DNA from: Chthonomonas sp. UBA6659
GTDB taxonomy: Bacteria; Armatimonadota; Fimbriimonadia; Fimbriimonadales; Fimbriimonadaceae
Reading direction: 5' to 3'
Assembly: GCA_002455425.1 (NCBI GenBank)
Contig: DKKT01000064.1
Span: forward strand, 1-21,030
DNA length: 21,030 nucleotides
Shown: positions 1 to 6,276 of the stretch, in pieces
How the letters are laid out: the number at the start of each line of letters is the position of its first letter
Numbering within the stretch: position 1 is the first letter of the stretch
Notes under the pieces: generated by a model
What the model saw: only the letters and a program-made list of their open reading frames with translations
Told to the model about the DNA's origin: nothing
The model's database searches: none
Position numbers and translations under genes: made by a program

Positions 1-1121
1 GCGGCTCGGGCCGCGCGCCGCTGCCGCACGAGCTCCGCCTCGGGCAGGTTCGCCTCGACCCACGAGCGGTCGAAGGCACGGAAGTACACCCGGTTGCGCA
101 CCACCAGGTACCCCTCCAGCACCCGGGTCAGGCCCGAGAGTTTCAGCACCGAGACAACCGGATCGGTGTCGTCGTCGCGCAGGCGGCCGTCCCGGGCCAG
201 GCGATACGCCTCCAGAACCCGGGCGCGGGCCTCCTCCGCGGCGACCCCCTCGATCGGAGCCTCCAGCACCCGGCGCGAGACGTCGGCCAAGTTCGGCTCC
301 TCGGCCCGGGCCTTGAGCGAGAAGAACATCGCCTCGACGAGGCGGTCGACCCCGCCCGTTCCGCGCACGCTGGGATCGGCCGCGATCGCCGCCGCGAGCT
401 TCTGGGTGAGGTAGGGATGCCCGCCGGTCCAGTGGTGGATCCGCCGGACCAGCGCCCGGCCATTTCCGCCGAGGGCGGCCTCGTAGGGGGCCAGCTCCTC
501 TAGCGTGAAGTCGGTGAGATCGACCCGGGTGCCGACGTTGAACGGCGTGATCTGGACGTCGCGGATCAGCTCGCTCGGGGTCGCGACGCCGAGCAGGCAG
601 AACGTGAGGTTGGAGGCCGAGCCCGCCGCGCGGCGGTTGAAGCTCTCGCGGATCCCGGCGAAGAACTCGTCCGTAGCGAACGGAAGCGATCGCACGAAAT
701 CGATCTCGTCGATGAAGATCACGACCGGTCCGAGCCCGGCGAGCGCCTGCTCGATCGCGGTGAAGAACCGCTTCATCGGCCCGGCGTGGGGCTGGGCGTC
801 CCAGGCATCGAGCAGGGCCTTCTCGATCCCGAGCTCTTCGCCGACCGCGAGCAGCATCGAGCCGTACCACTGTTCGGGACCCAGGTTCGAGCCGAACCGC
901 TGGAGATCGAGCAGGACGGTGCGCACGCCCTCGGCCTCGAGGCGCTCGCGGGTCCGGATCATCAGCGACGACTTGCCCTTCTGGCGCGAATCGAGGACGT
1001 AGGCGAATTCGCCCTGGCGCAGGGCGGCAAGAAGCGCCTGGTCGGCCTTGCGCTCGATGTAGCTGGGGGAGTTCGAGGGCAGGGTCCCCCCGGCGATGAA
1101 GATCAGATTCGGATCCGCCAT
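1..1121 (-). CDS. AAA-like domain ATPase, C-terminus cut by the window edge
   Basis: Reading from the ATG at 1121-1119, the minus strand stays open to base 1 (373 codons, no stop), so the C-terminus lies outside the window. The protein starts MADPNLIFIAGGTLPSNSP. A Walker A of the form DSRQKGKSSL lies near residues 44-53, and a Walker B of the form VVIFIDEIDF near residue 135. This matches the AAA_35-type AAA-like family, where RQMGKSSLM is the usual P-loop and the first glycine of the classical motif is absent. The last visible residues (EAELVRQRRAARA) resemble the end of that ATPase module; in the family it is often followed by membrane segments or effector/repeat domains, which cannot be seen here. 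A TACACT box lies 18 bases upstream of the start. The ATPase module is a confident call; the role (probably STAND-like signalling) is inferred. Confidence 0.85.
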   Translation of the reverse strand, partial: MADPNLIFIAGGTLPSNSPSYIERKADQALLAALRQGEFAYVLDSRQKGKSSLMIRTRERLEAEGVRTVLLDLQRFGSNLGPEQWYGSMLLAVGEELGIEKALLDAWDAQPHAGPMKRFFTAIEQALAGLGPVVIFIDEIDFVRSLPFATDEFFAGIRESFNRRAAGSASNLTFCLLGVATPSELIRDVQITPFNVGTRVDLTDFTLEELAPYEAALGGNGRALVRRIHHWTGGHPYLTQKLAAAIAADPSVRGTGGVDRLVEAMFFSLKARAEEPNLADVSRRVLEAPIEGVAAEEARARVLEAYRLARDGRLRDDDTDPVVSVLKLSGLTRVLEGYLVVRNRVYFRAFDRSWVEANLPEAELVRQRRAARA

Positions 1122-1139
1122 GGCTCGCTCTTGGAAGAC

Positions 1140-1145
1140 AGTGTA
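1140..1145 (-). promoter_or_regulatory. Putative -10 box (TACACT) of the AAA-like ATPase gene
   Basis: The minus strand reads TACACT, then 18 bases (containing AAGAGCGAG, a possible weak ribosome site), then ATG. No convincing -35 hexamer is visible at standard spacing. This predicts a very short leader of about 11-12 bases. Confidence 0.4.
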
Positions 1146-1236
1146 GCGGCATCGCGCCCCCGAGCGCAAAGATCGGGACTTCGGAACCTCTCGAATCGAT
1201 CGGTCGCCGACCCGTGGGTTCGATTTGAGCGATAGG

Positions 1237-1242
1237 TAAGCT
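1237..1242 (+). promoter_or_regulatory. Putative leaderless-type -10 box (TAAGCT) of the nucleosidase gene
   Basis: TAAGCT ends exactly 7 bases before the ATG at 1250, so transcription would begin at or next to the start codon. No strong Shine-Dalgarno lies between them. The same geometry recurs before the genes at 17251 (minus) and 20536 (plus). Confidence 0.45.
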
Positions 1243-1249
1243 CGACCCG

Positions 1250-2053
1250 ATGCGCATGGTCGCCTGGCTCACGCCCCTCGCTGTTTTCTCCGTCGCCGAA
1301 GCACGCCGTGGGCCGGTCGGGATCATCGGGACGTTCCCTGCCGAGGCTTCGTGGCTGCTAGGGCAGCTGAAGGGGAAGCGCAAGGTCGCCCTGGGTGGGC
1401 TCTCGGTGCACACTGGGACGCTGCGCGGCCGGCGCGTCGTGGTGATGATCAGCGGGGTGGGTTCGACGAACGCGGGGGCGGGGACGGCGCTCCTCATCGA
1501 GCGGTTCAAGCCGCGGGCCGTGATCCTGAACGGGGTCGCGGGCGGGACCGGCATCGCGGGCACGAATTCGATCGTGGTGGGCGCGAAGGTCGTGAACTAC
1601 GGATTCGGCTACCAAGGCGCGGACGGGTCATTTGCTCCGTGGCCGACGTATCAGCCGTCGTTCACGCAGCGCAACCCCCTCTACTTCCCGGCCGACGCCA
1701 AGCTCCTGGCTCGGGCGCGGGCAGCCTCGAAGACCGCCAGGCTCGTCCCTCTGTCGTTCGGCGGTACCACCTATGCCCCGAAGGTGATCGAAGGGGTGAT
1801 CGCGAGCAGCGACAACTTCACGGTGTACCCACCCGCCATCGCGGAGCAGAATCGGCAGACGGGAGCCATCGCGCTGGAGGAGGAAGGGGCGTCGGTCGCC
1901 CAGATCTGCCGCCAGCGCGGCGTGCCCTGCCTGATTGTTCGGGCGATCAGCAATCCGGCCGGACCGGACGGGCTCCAGGTGTTCGAGAAGCTCGGCACCG
2001 CGACCGCGGCGAACGCCCAGCGGTTCGTGGCCGAACTGGTCGCGGGCCTGTAG
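1250..2053 (+). CDS. Probably exported MTA/SAH nucleosidase-family (PNP_UDP_1) protein
   Basis: 267 residues. The fold is recognisable by comparison with E. coli MTA/SAH nucleosidase: GIIGTFPAEASWL (residues 24-36), SGVGSTNAGAGTALLIERFKP, VILNGVAGG, ALEEEGASVAQIC, and VRAISN near the end. By alignment Glu32 matches the catalytic-region Glu12, and Glu210/Glu212 match Glu172/Glu174 of the E. coli enzyme. The general acid Asp197 (RAISD) is Asn235 here. The first about 18 residues (MRMVAWLTPLAVFSVAEA) look like a Sec signal peptide, unlike the cytosolic enzyme. The family hydrolyses the N-glycosidic bond of 5'-thioadenosine nucleosides; with Asn at this site and export, the substrate may differ, since exported relatives such as plant bark/vegetative storage proteins exist. 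It converges on the solute-binding protein gene with only 5 bases between stops. Confidence 0.8.
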   Translation: MRMVAWLTPLAVFSVAEARRGPVGIIGTFPAEASWLLGQLKGKRKVALGGLSVHTGTLRGRRVVVMISGVGSTNAGAGTALLIERFKPRAVILNGVAGGTGIAGTNSIVVGAKVVNYGFGYQGADGSFAPWPTYQPSFTQRNPLYFPADAKLLARARAASKTARLVPLSFGGTTYAPKVIEGVIASSDNFTVYPPAIAEQNRQTGAIALEEEGASVAQICRQRGVPCLIVRAISNPAGPDGLQVFEKLGTATAANAQRFVAELVAGL

Positions 2054-2058
2054 GCCGG

Positions 2059-3363
2059 TCAGCGAATCCGGAAGTAGCCGTCGATGCGGCGGGCACCTTC
2101 GCGCAGGGCCACCGGGACCGGCGTTCCGCCGAGGGCATTGTCCATCGCCTTCTGGCCGGTCGTCTCGACGAAGTCGTAGCCTTCGACCCGAGACCCCCAC
2201 GGCGGGCGGGCGGTCGGGACGATCTCAAGGAACTTCTGCTTGAGGGGGTTGCCGACCGCGCTCGCGGCGGCGACGTCGCGCCGGCCGCAGACCGCGATGC
2301 CGGTCGCGTTGTAACGGCTCTGTACCGCCTTCGACGTCATGAAACGGATGAACTTCCAGGCGACTTCCGGGTGGCGGCAGTGCTTGCCGATCGCGAGGCC
2401 GGACTCGTACATGACCGTCACCGACCGGCCGCGGCGGGTTGGGACGGTGGTGACGCCGACGTCTTCGACTTTCAGAGGGTGGATCGGCTTGCCGTCGGCG
2501 TCCTTCGCGCCGTAGGAGACCAACGACCAATGGCCGCTGATCTCCATCGCAGCCCGTTCGGTCAGGAACAGGTCGACCCCCGCGGCCGCTGCCTGGCTGA
2601 GACTGGGAGCGACCCGGTGCTTGTCGACGAGATCGATGAGGAACTGCACGGCGTCGATGGAGCCCGGCCCGTCGAGGTAGCCGCCGGCTTGATCACCGGA
2701 CGGTGAGAGAACGTCTCCATCGTTGTTCCAGAGCCACGTGATCCAACCCGGCATCCAGTTTGCGAACTTGAAGCCGAACTGCTTGGGGGGATCTCCGGGA
2801 CGATCTCCAGGGATCGTGAGTTTCTTGGCCGCGTCGAGGAACTCGTCGAAGGTCCAATTATCCTTCGGGTGAGGAACCCCGGCGGCATCGAAAAGCCGCT
2901 TGTTGTAGTAGAGGACCATCGGGGTGAAGTCGCCCGGGATCGCGTAGAGTGCCTTGCCTCGACGGGCGATGTCGACGACGTTGGGGAAGAAGTCGTCGAT
3001 CCGGAACGTTGGATCTCGCTCGATCGAAGGCTGAAGATCGAGCAGCGCACCGTTGTCGATGAAGACGGCCGCGCTCGACGCGTCGAGCGCCATGACGTCG
3101 GGCTGGCTGCCGGCGATGTAGCTGAGCAGCATCTTGCTGACGTAGTTCTGCGAACCGGGAATACTCTCGACCCGGATCGTGACTCCTGGGTTCTCAGCCT
3201 CGAACTGGCGATAGAGGTCGCGGACGGTCCGCGAGAATTCGTTATCGTCGCCCGCGCCGCCCCAGTTCGCGATCCGAAGCACAACCGTCCCCGACTCCTC
3301 GGGCCGGCACCCGGGCGCGAAGAGTATGGCGACCGCTGCGATGGTGGCGAGCCAGCGCCTCAT
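2059..3363 (-). CDS. ABC-type extracellular solute-binding lipoprotein (family 1, sugar type)
   Basis: 434 residues. The N-terminus MRRWLATIAAVAILFAPGC is a lipoprotein signal peptide with Cys19 as the probable lipidated residue. The mature part has family-1 sugar-binder features: IANWGG near the start, YRQFEAENPGVTIRVE, DVMALDASSAAVFIDNGALLDL, YAIPGDFTPMVLYYNKRLFDAAGV, and a C-terminal AWKFIRFMTSKAVQSRY segment typical of carbohydrate or polyol importers. It would capture a solute outside the membrane for an ABC importer. No permease or ATPase gene is adjacent, so it is an orphan in this window. It starts 17 bases after the stop of the upstream aminotransferase gene and is probably cotranscribed with it. 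A CACAAT box 6 bases before the ATG could give an internal leaderless start but is weak. Confidence 0.88.
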   Translation of the reverse strand: MRRWLATIAAVAILFAPGCRPEESGTVVLRIANWGGAGDDNEFSRTVRDLYRQFEAENPGVTIRVESIPGSQNYVSKMLLSYIAGSQPDVMALDASSAAVFIDNGALLDLQPSIERDPTFRIDDFFPNVVDIARRGKALYAIPGDFTPMVLYYNKRLFDAAGVPHPKDNWTFDEFLDAAKKLTIPGDRPGDPPKQFGFKFANWMPGWITWLWNNDGDVLSPSGDQAGGYLDGPGSIDAVQFLIDLVDKHRVAPSLSQAAAAGVDLFLTERAAMEISGHWSLVSYGAKDADGKPIHPLKVEDVGVTTVPTRRGRSVTVMYESGLAIGKHCRHPEVAWKFIRFMTSKAVQSRYNATGIAVCGRRDVAAASAVGNPLKQKFLEIVPTARPPWGSRVEGYDFVETTGQKAMDNALGGTPVPVALREGARRIDGYFRIR

Positions 3364-3380
3364 CCCACCATTGTGCCGCG

Positions 3381-4727
3381 TCAGCAGGCTTCGAGACTGC
3401 GATCGAGCATTTCGAGGAGGAGTTCGATATCCGCCTCCGTCACGCTGAGGCTCGGCCGCGTGCGGATCGAACGGTTTCCGGCACCGAGCAAAAGGAGTCC
3501 TTCTTGTTCGCGGGCAACCTCGATCAGCTTGGCCTTCCGAGCTTCGGTATCAAGCGAGAAGCCTTGGTAGATCCCGAGGCCGCGGACGTTCCCCATTTTC
3601 GCCGAGTGGCGCGCCGCGAGCCGAGTCAGGCCTTTGGCCAACAGATCGCCCTTCGCTCGCGCGAGATCGATGAGACCCTCTTCCTCGACAATCTCCATCT
3701 CTCGAACGACGCGGACCATGTCGGCAAGGCTTCCGCCCCACGTCGAGTCGAGAACGCCAACATCCTCCAACGGTTCGCGCATGTAGAGAACGCCGTTGCC
3801 GAACTTCTTGCCCGAGGCGACGGCTTCGGGGGCATGGGGGAGATCGAAGTGGTCGATCGCCCACATGCGACCGGTCGCTCCGCCTCCGGTCTGGACCTCA
3901 TCGACACCGATCGCGATCCCGTACCGGTGGGAGAGCTCCGAAAGGCCCCGGAAAAACTCGGGAAGGGCCACTCGGTGACCGCCCGCACCCTGAATCGGCT
4001 CGAAAACGATACCGACCACTTCGTCCGCCATCAAACGCAGGGCCGTCTCGACCTGCTCCAGCGCGCGAACGGCATTGCTGAGGTTCTCGGCATGAGTTCG
4101 ATCCGAGTCGAAACTCGGGAAAGGGAGCTTGACGTTGCCGCTGGATGCGAGACCGTGGAAGTCCTTGGTCGCAACGGTATCGATCGTTTGGGTGACCCCG
4201 AGCGCAAAGATCGTTCGGCCATGAAAGGCGCGGTCGAAATACAGGAATCGACGGCCGGTGATCGGCTGGCCCTTCTGGAGCTTGCGGGCGTTGAATCGCG
4301 CCACCAAGTACTTCAGCATGTTCTCGACCGCCTCGGCCCCCGAGTTGATCGTGTAGACCTCAAGCTGATCCGAGCGCATGCACTCGGGCGCAACCCGGAT
4401 CAGCATCCGGTAATAGTCGAGGCATTCCTGGGTCAGGAAGTCCGGATTGGCGATCTTGTTGTTCGCCGCAACCGTGAGACGGCGCACGTAATCCGGCTCG
4501 TACAACCCCGGATGGTTGTGGCCGATCAGCTTCGAGCCGTAGTAGCCGGCCCAATCGAACAACCTCTGGCCATCGACCGTCTCCAGCCACATGCCCTGCC
4601 CCTTCGCGAGATCGAGCGCAAACGGGTAGGGCGTGGCCACGACGTATTCGGCAAGCTCATCGAGCATACGTCGGGATACGGGTCCGGGAAAGGTCTTTGA
4701 GGCAGGCGTGATCGTAGGCGTCGTCAT
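3381..4727 (-). CDS. lat: Class III PLP aminotransferase, L-lysine 6-transaminase-like
   Basis: 448 residues from the ATG at 4727 (MTTPTITPASKTFPGPVSRR). The frame is open upstream to 4991, but that extension would lie antisense to the GH172 gene and has no homologous character. Class III features: INSGAEAVENMLKYL (128-142, cofactor phosphate), FHGRT (168-172), VFEPIQGAGG (241-250), GVDEVQTG with Asp276 for the pyridine nitrogen, and SGKKFGNG with the Schiff-base lysine at 307 or 308. The GKK at this point and DSTWGGSLADMVR (327-339) are close to the signature of mycobacterial lysine epsilon-aminotransferase, which transfers the epsilon amino group of lysine to 2-oxoglutarate. Exact substrate is inferred; another omega-amino acid is possible. 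It is first gene of a two-gene operon with the solute-binding protein and divergent from the GH172 gene (58 bases between starts). Confidence 0.85.
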   Translation of the reverse strand: MTTPTITPASKTFPGPVSRRMLDELAEYVVATPYPFALDLAKGQGMWLETVDGQRLFDWAGYYGSKLIGHNHPGLYEPDYVRRLTVAANNKIANPDFLTQECLDYYRMLIRVAPECMRSDQLEVYTINSGAEAVENMLKYLVARFNARKLQKGQPITGRRFLYFDRAFHGRTIFALGVTQTIDTVATKDFHGLASSGNVKLPFPSFDSDRTHAENLSNAVRALEQVETALRLMADEVVGIVFEPIQGAGGHRVALPEFFRGLSELSHRYGIAIGVDEVQTGGGATGRMWAIDHFDLPHAPEAVASGKKFGNGVLYMREPLEDVGVLDSTWGGSLADMVRVVREMEIVEEEGLIDLARAKGDLLAKGLTRLAARHSAKMGNVRGLGIYQGFSLDTEARKAKLIEVAREQEGLLLLGAGNRSIRTRPSLSVTEADIELLLEMLDRSLEAC

Positions 4728-4740
4728 AGGCGGAGTCCAG

Positions 4741-4746
4741 ATTATG
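4741..4746 (-). promoter_or_regulatory. Putative -10 box (CATAAT) of the aminotransferase operon
   Basis: The minus strand reads CATAAT, then 13 bases, then the ATG at 4727, which predicts a leader of about 6 bases. It sits in the 58-base divergent region shared with the GH172 gene. No clear -35 element is visible. Confidence 0.35.
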
Positions 4747-4773
4747 GCAGATTCAGGTTCACCGTCGCCGGGC

Positions 4774-4779
4774 AATAAT
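4774..4779 (+). promoter_or_regulatory. Putative leaderless-type -10 box (AATAAT) of the GH172 gene
   Basis: AATAAT is followed by 6 bases and then the ATG at 4786. This supports the 4786 start over the more upstream in-frame codons, which would overlap the divergent aminotransferase gene. Confidence 0.4.
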
Positions 4780-4785
4780 GGGACC

Positions 4786-5913
4786 ATGAGCTTCGGACCC
4801 CTCGGACGCATCGCCACGATTTCGCCGTCGCGCACGCGTCGCTTCTCGAGTTTCGATCGATCGGGCGGCAACCGGGATAACGTTCCTGTCCCCGCTGGCG
4901 CGACGATCACACTGGCCGAAAGCGGGGGTGCCGGTTGCGTGACCCACATGTGGTTCACGATCTCGAGCCGTGATCCGCTCCACAAGCGCAACCTGATTCT
5001 CCGCGCTTATTGGGATGGGCAGGAACATCCCAGCGTGGAAGCTCCGATCGGCGACTTCTTCGGACAGGGGTGGGGCGAGGACTACTTGTTCACGTCGCTG
5101 CCGCTGGCGGCCGCGCCACGGGACGGCAAGGCGCTGGTGTGCTATTTCCCGATGCCGTTCGGCAACGGTGCTCGGATCACGCTGGAGAACGCGGGTACCG
5201 AAGACACGGATGCCCTGTACTTCTACATCGACCTCGAAGAACACAAGCAAGTTGGCGATGACGTGGGTCGATTCCACGCCTGGTACAACCGCGAGTTGAC
5301 GCAGCCCGAGTCGGACTTTGGAGACCGCGAGAACGAGTGGGGCGTGCTCGGCGAAACCCCGAAGAACCCCGCCGATGCCTCCAACTACGTGTTCTGCGAG
5401 GTCGAAGGGGCAGGACACTTCGTGGGAGTCAACTACTATGTTCAGTGCCCTAGCCCGATGTGGTACGGCGAGGGCGACGATATGTTTTGCGTCGACGGCG
5501 AACCGTGGCCATTTTCAGCCCACGGGACCGGCACTGAGGACTACTTCAACATGAGCTGGAGTCCGGACGAGCCGTACCGCCATCCCTACTTCGGGTGCGG
5601 CAGGGCCCCGGGATTCGGCAACAAAGATCCGCGGTTTGGATGGATGGGGCGAACGCATTGCTATCGGTTTCATCTCGATGACCCGATTCGCTTCAAGAAG
5701 AGCTTGCGGGCGAGTATCGAGGCGGGCCACGCCAATGTGCTCACCCTGGATTTGGCGACGGTCGCGTATTGGTATCAGACCCTTCCCTCGAAGCCGTTCC
5801 CTCCTCTCGCGGACCGATCGGTGCGCGAAGACATCGGCGTGGTCGATGTCCACAAGTGGCGAGACGTGTGGCGGCAAATGCGCGGAGGAGGATCGCTCTG
5901 GGGCAAGGAGTAG
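4786..5913 (+). CDS. GH172 (DUF2961) family glycosidase
   Basis: 375 residues from ATG 4786, with no signal peptide, so probably cytoplasmic. DUF2961 hallmarks: DRSGGNRDNVPVPAG (24-38), GCVTHMWFT (50-58), EAPIGDFFGQGWGEDYLFTS (85-104), CYFPMPFGNGARITLEN (119-135), GHFVGVNYYVQ (210-220), and HGTGTEDYFNMSW (246-258). DUF2961 proteins form glycoside hydrolase family 172, whose characterised members act on alpha-fructofuranosyl or arabinofuranosyl linkages and use two glutamates. Glu229 (GEGDD) and Glu251 (GTED) are spaced as expected for that pair, but the assignment is inferred. The family often has a double jelly-roll core and multimerises. It is followed 5 bases after the stop by a perfect hairpin. 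Start chosen because it avoids overlap with the divergent gene and lies just behind a -10 box. Confidence 0.87.
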   Translation: MSFGPLGRIATISPSRTRRFSSFDRSGGNRDNVPVPAGATITLAESGGAGCVTHMWFTISSRDPLHKRNLILRAYWDGQEHPSVEAPIGDFFGQGWGEDYLFTSLPLAAAPRDGKALVCYFPMPFGNGARITLENAGTEDTDALYFYIDLEEHKQVGDDVGRFHAWYNRELTQPESDFGDRENEWGVLGETPKNPADASNYVFCEVEGAGHFVGVNYYVQCPSPMWYGEGDDMFCVDGEPWPFSAHGTGTEDYFNMSWSPDEPYRHPYFGCGRAPGFGNKDPRFGWMGRTHCYRFHLDDPIRFKKSLRASIEAGHANVLTLDLATVAYWYQTLPSKPFPPLADRSVREDIGVVDVHKWRDVWRQMRGGGSLWGKE

Positions 5914-5918
5914 AGGCT

Positions 5919-5946
5919 CCCTGGCCGAAGTCGCCTTCGGCCAGGG
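5919..5946. terminator. Hairpin after GH172, possibly bidirectional
   Basis: CCCTGGCCGAA, a 6-base loop (GTCGCC), then the exact reverse complement TTCGGCCAGGG. The stem is 11 bp and very GC-rich. It starts 5 bases after the GH172 stop and lies 11 bases from the stop of the small minus-strand frame. There is no T-tract on either side, so this is either a non-canonical terminator or a 3'-end stabilising structure. Confidence 0.6.
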
Positions 5947-5957
5947 GACGCGTCGGG

Positions 5958-6068
5958 TCAGGGCTCGACGAACAACCACCGATAGGATTCCGTGACGATC
6001 ACGACGCGGTTGGCAGCATCGTACCAGTACATCGTCATCGGGTTTGCAATGTATTGCTCTCGACTCAT
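5958..6068 (-). CDS. Possible small ORF or frameshifted gene remnant
   Basis: 36 codons from ATG 6068 to TGA 5958. The peptide is aromatic-rich and unlike random antisense translation: it begins MSREQYIANPMTMYWYDAAN and ends SYRWLFVEP. The same frame is open a further 12 codons upstream (TGG at 6101 onward, giving FWLKAQRAM before the Met) without a usual start codon. A strong AAGGAG and an ATG 9 bases behind it (6102-6100) lie just there but one frame off, so a single-base indel between about 6090 and 6100 would join them into a gene of about 48 codons. I do not recognise a family. It could be a real microprotein, a sequencing or true frameshift, or chance. Confidence 0.3.
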   Translation of the reverse strand: MSREQYIANPMTMYWYDAANRVVIVTESYRWLFVEP

Positions 6069-6276
6069 CGCGCGCTGGGCTTTCAGCCAGAATCGTCTCC
6101 ATCAGCCCCCGCTCCTTCTTTTCCTTGCTGTGTATCGGACAACTATCAGGGCCGCACCAAGACTGTACGTGCCAACGTGGACCCACAGTGTAAGCTAGAA
6201 GGACTCCGAGGCACTTCACATCGACTTGGCAACTAGATGTGTAGGGTTGGGAACTTTGCGATCGATAGTCGAAGGG

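Larger units (their letters stand above)
5914..6276. other. 363-base gap between GH172 and the CHASE2 cyclase
   Basis: This gap holds a perfect 11-bp hairpin (5919-5946), a short minus-strand frame (5958-6068) that looks peptide-like, and a good Shine-Dalgarno-ATG pair on the minus strand (CTCCTT on plus at 6112-6117, ATG at 6102-6100) in a different frame. A TAAGCT box at 6191-6196 on the plus strand could serve the cyclase gene. By eye the gap is less GC-rich than the flanking GH172 gene. No tRNA, sRNA family or riboswitch was recognised. Confidence 0.4.

Noticed and set aside
1351..2706. Long plus-strand open frame (451 codons) over the nucleosidase and the solute-binding gene
   Set aside because: Arg/Gly-rich low-complexity translation in a GC-rich region, antisense to a clear lipoprotein and out of frame with a clear enzyme; no domain character.
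3504..4700. 398-codon plus-strand frame opposite the aminotransferase
   Set aside because: Mirror frame of a well-recognised PLP enzyme; no family resemblance.
5991..6003. CGTGA-CGA-TCACG palindrome
   Set aside because: Same half-sites as the CRP-like operators, but a 3-base spacer instead of 6, and it lies inside the possible small ORF; not a CRP geometry.
5515..6102. Minus-strand frame starting at the ATG behind AAGGAG (METILAESP...)
   Set aside because: Mostly antisense to GH172 with Arg/Pro-rich shadow composition. Only its start signals are retained as a hint for the small ORF in the other frame.
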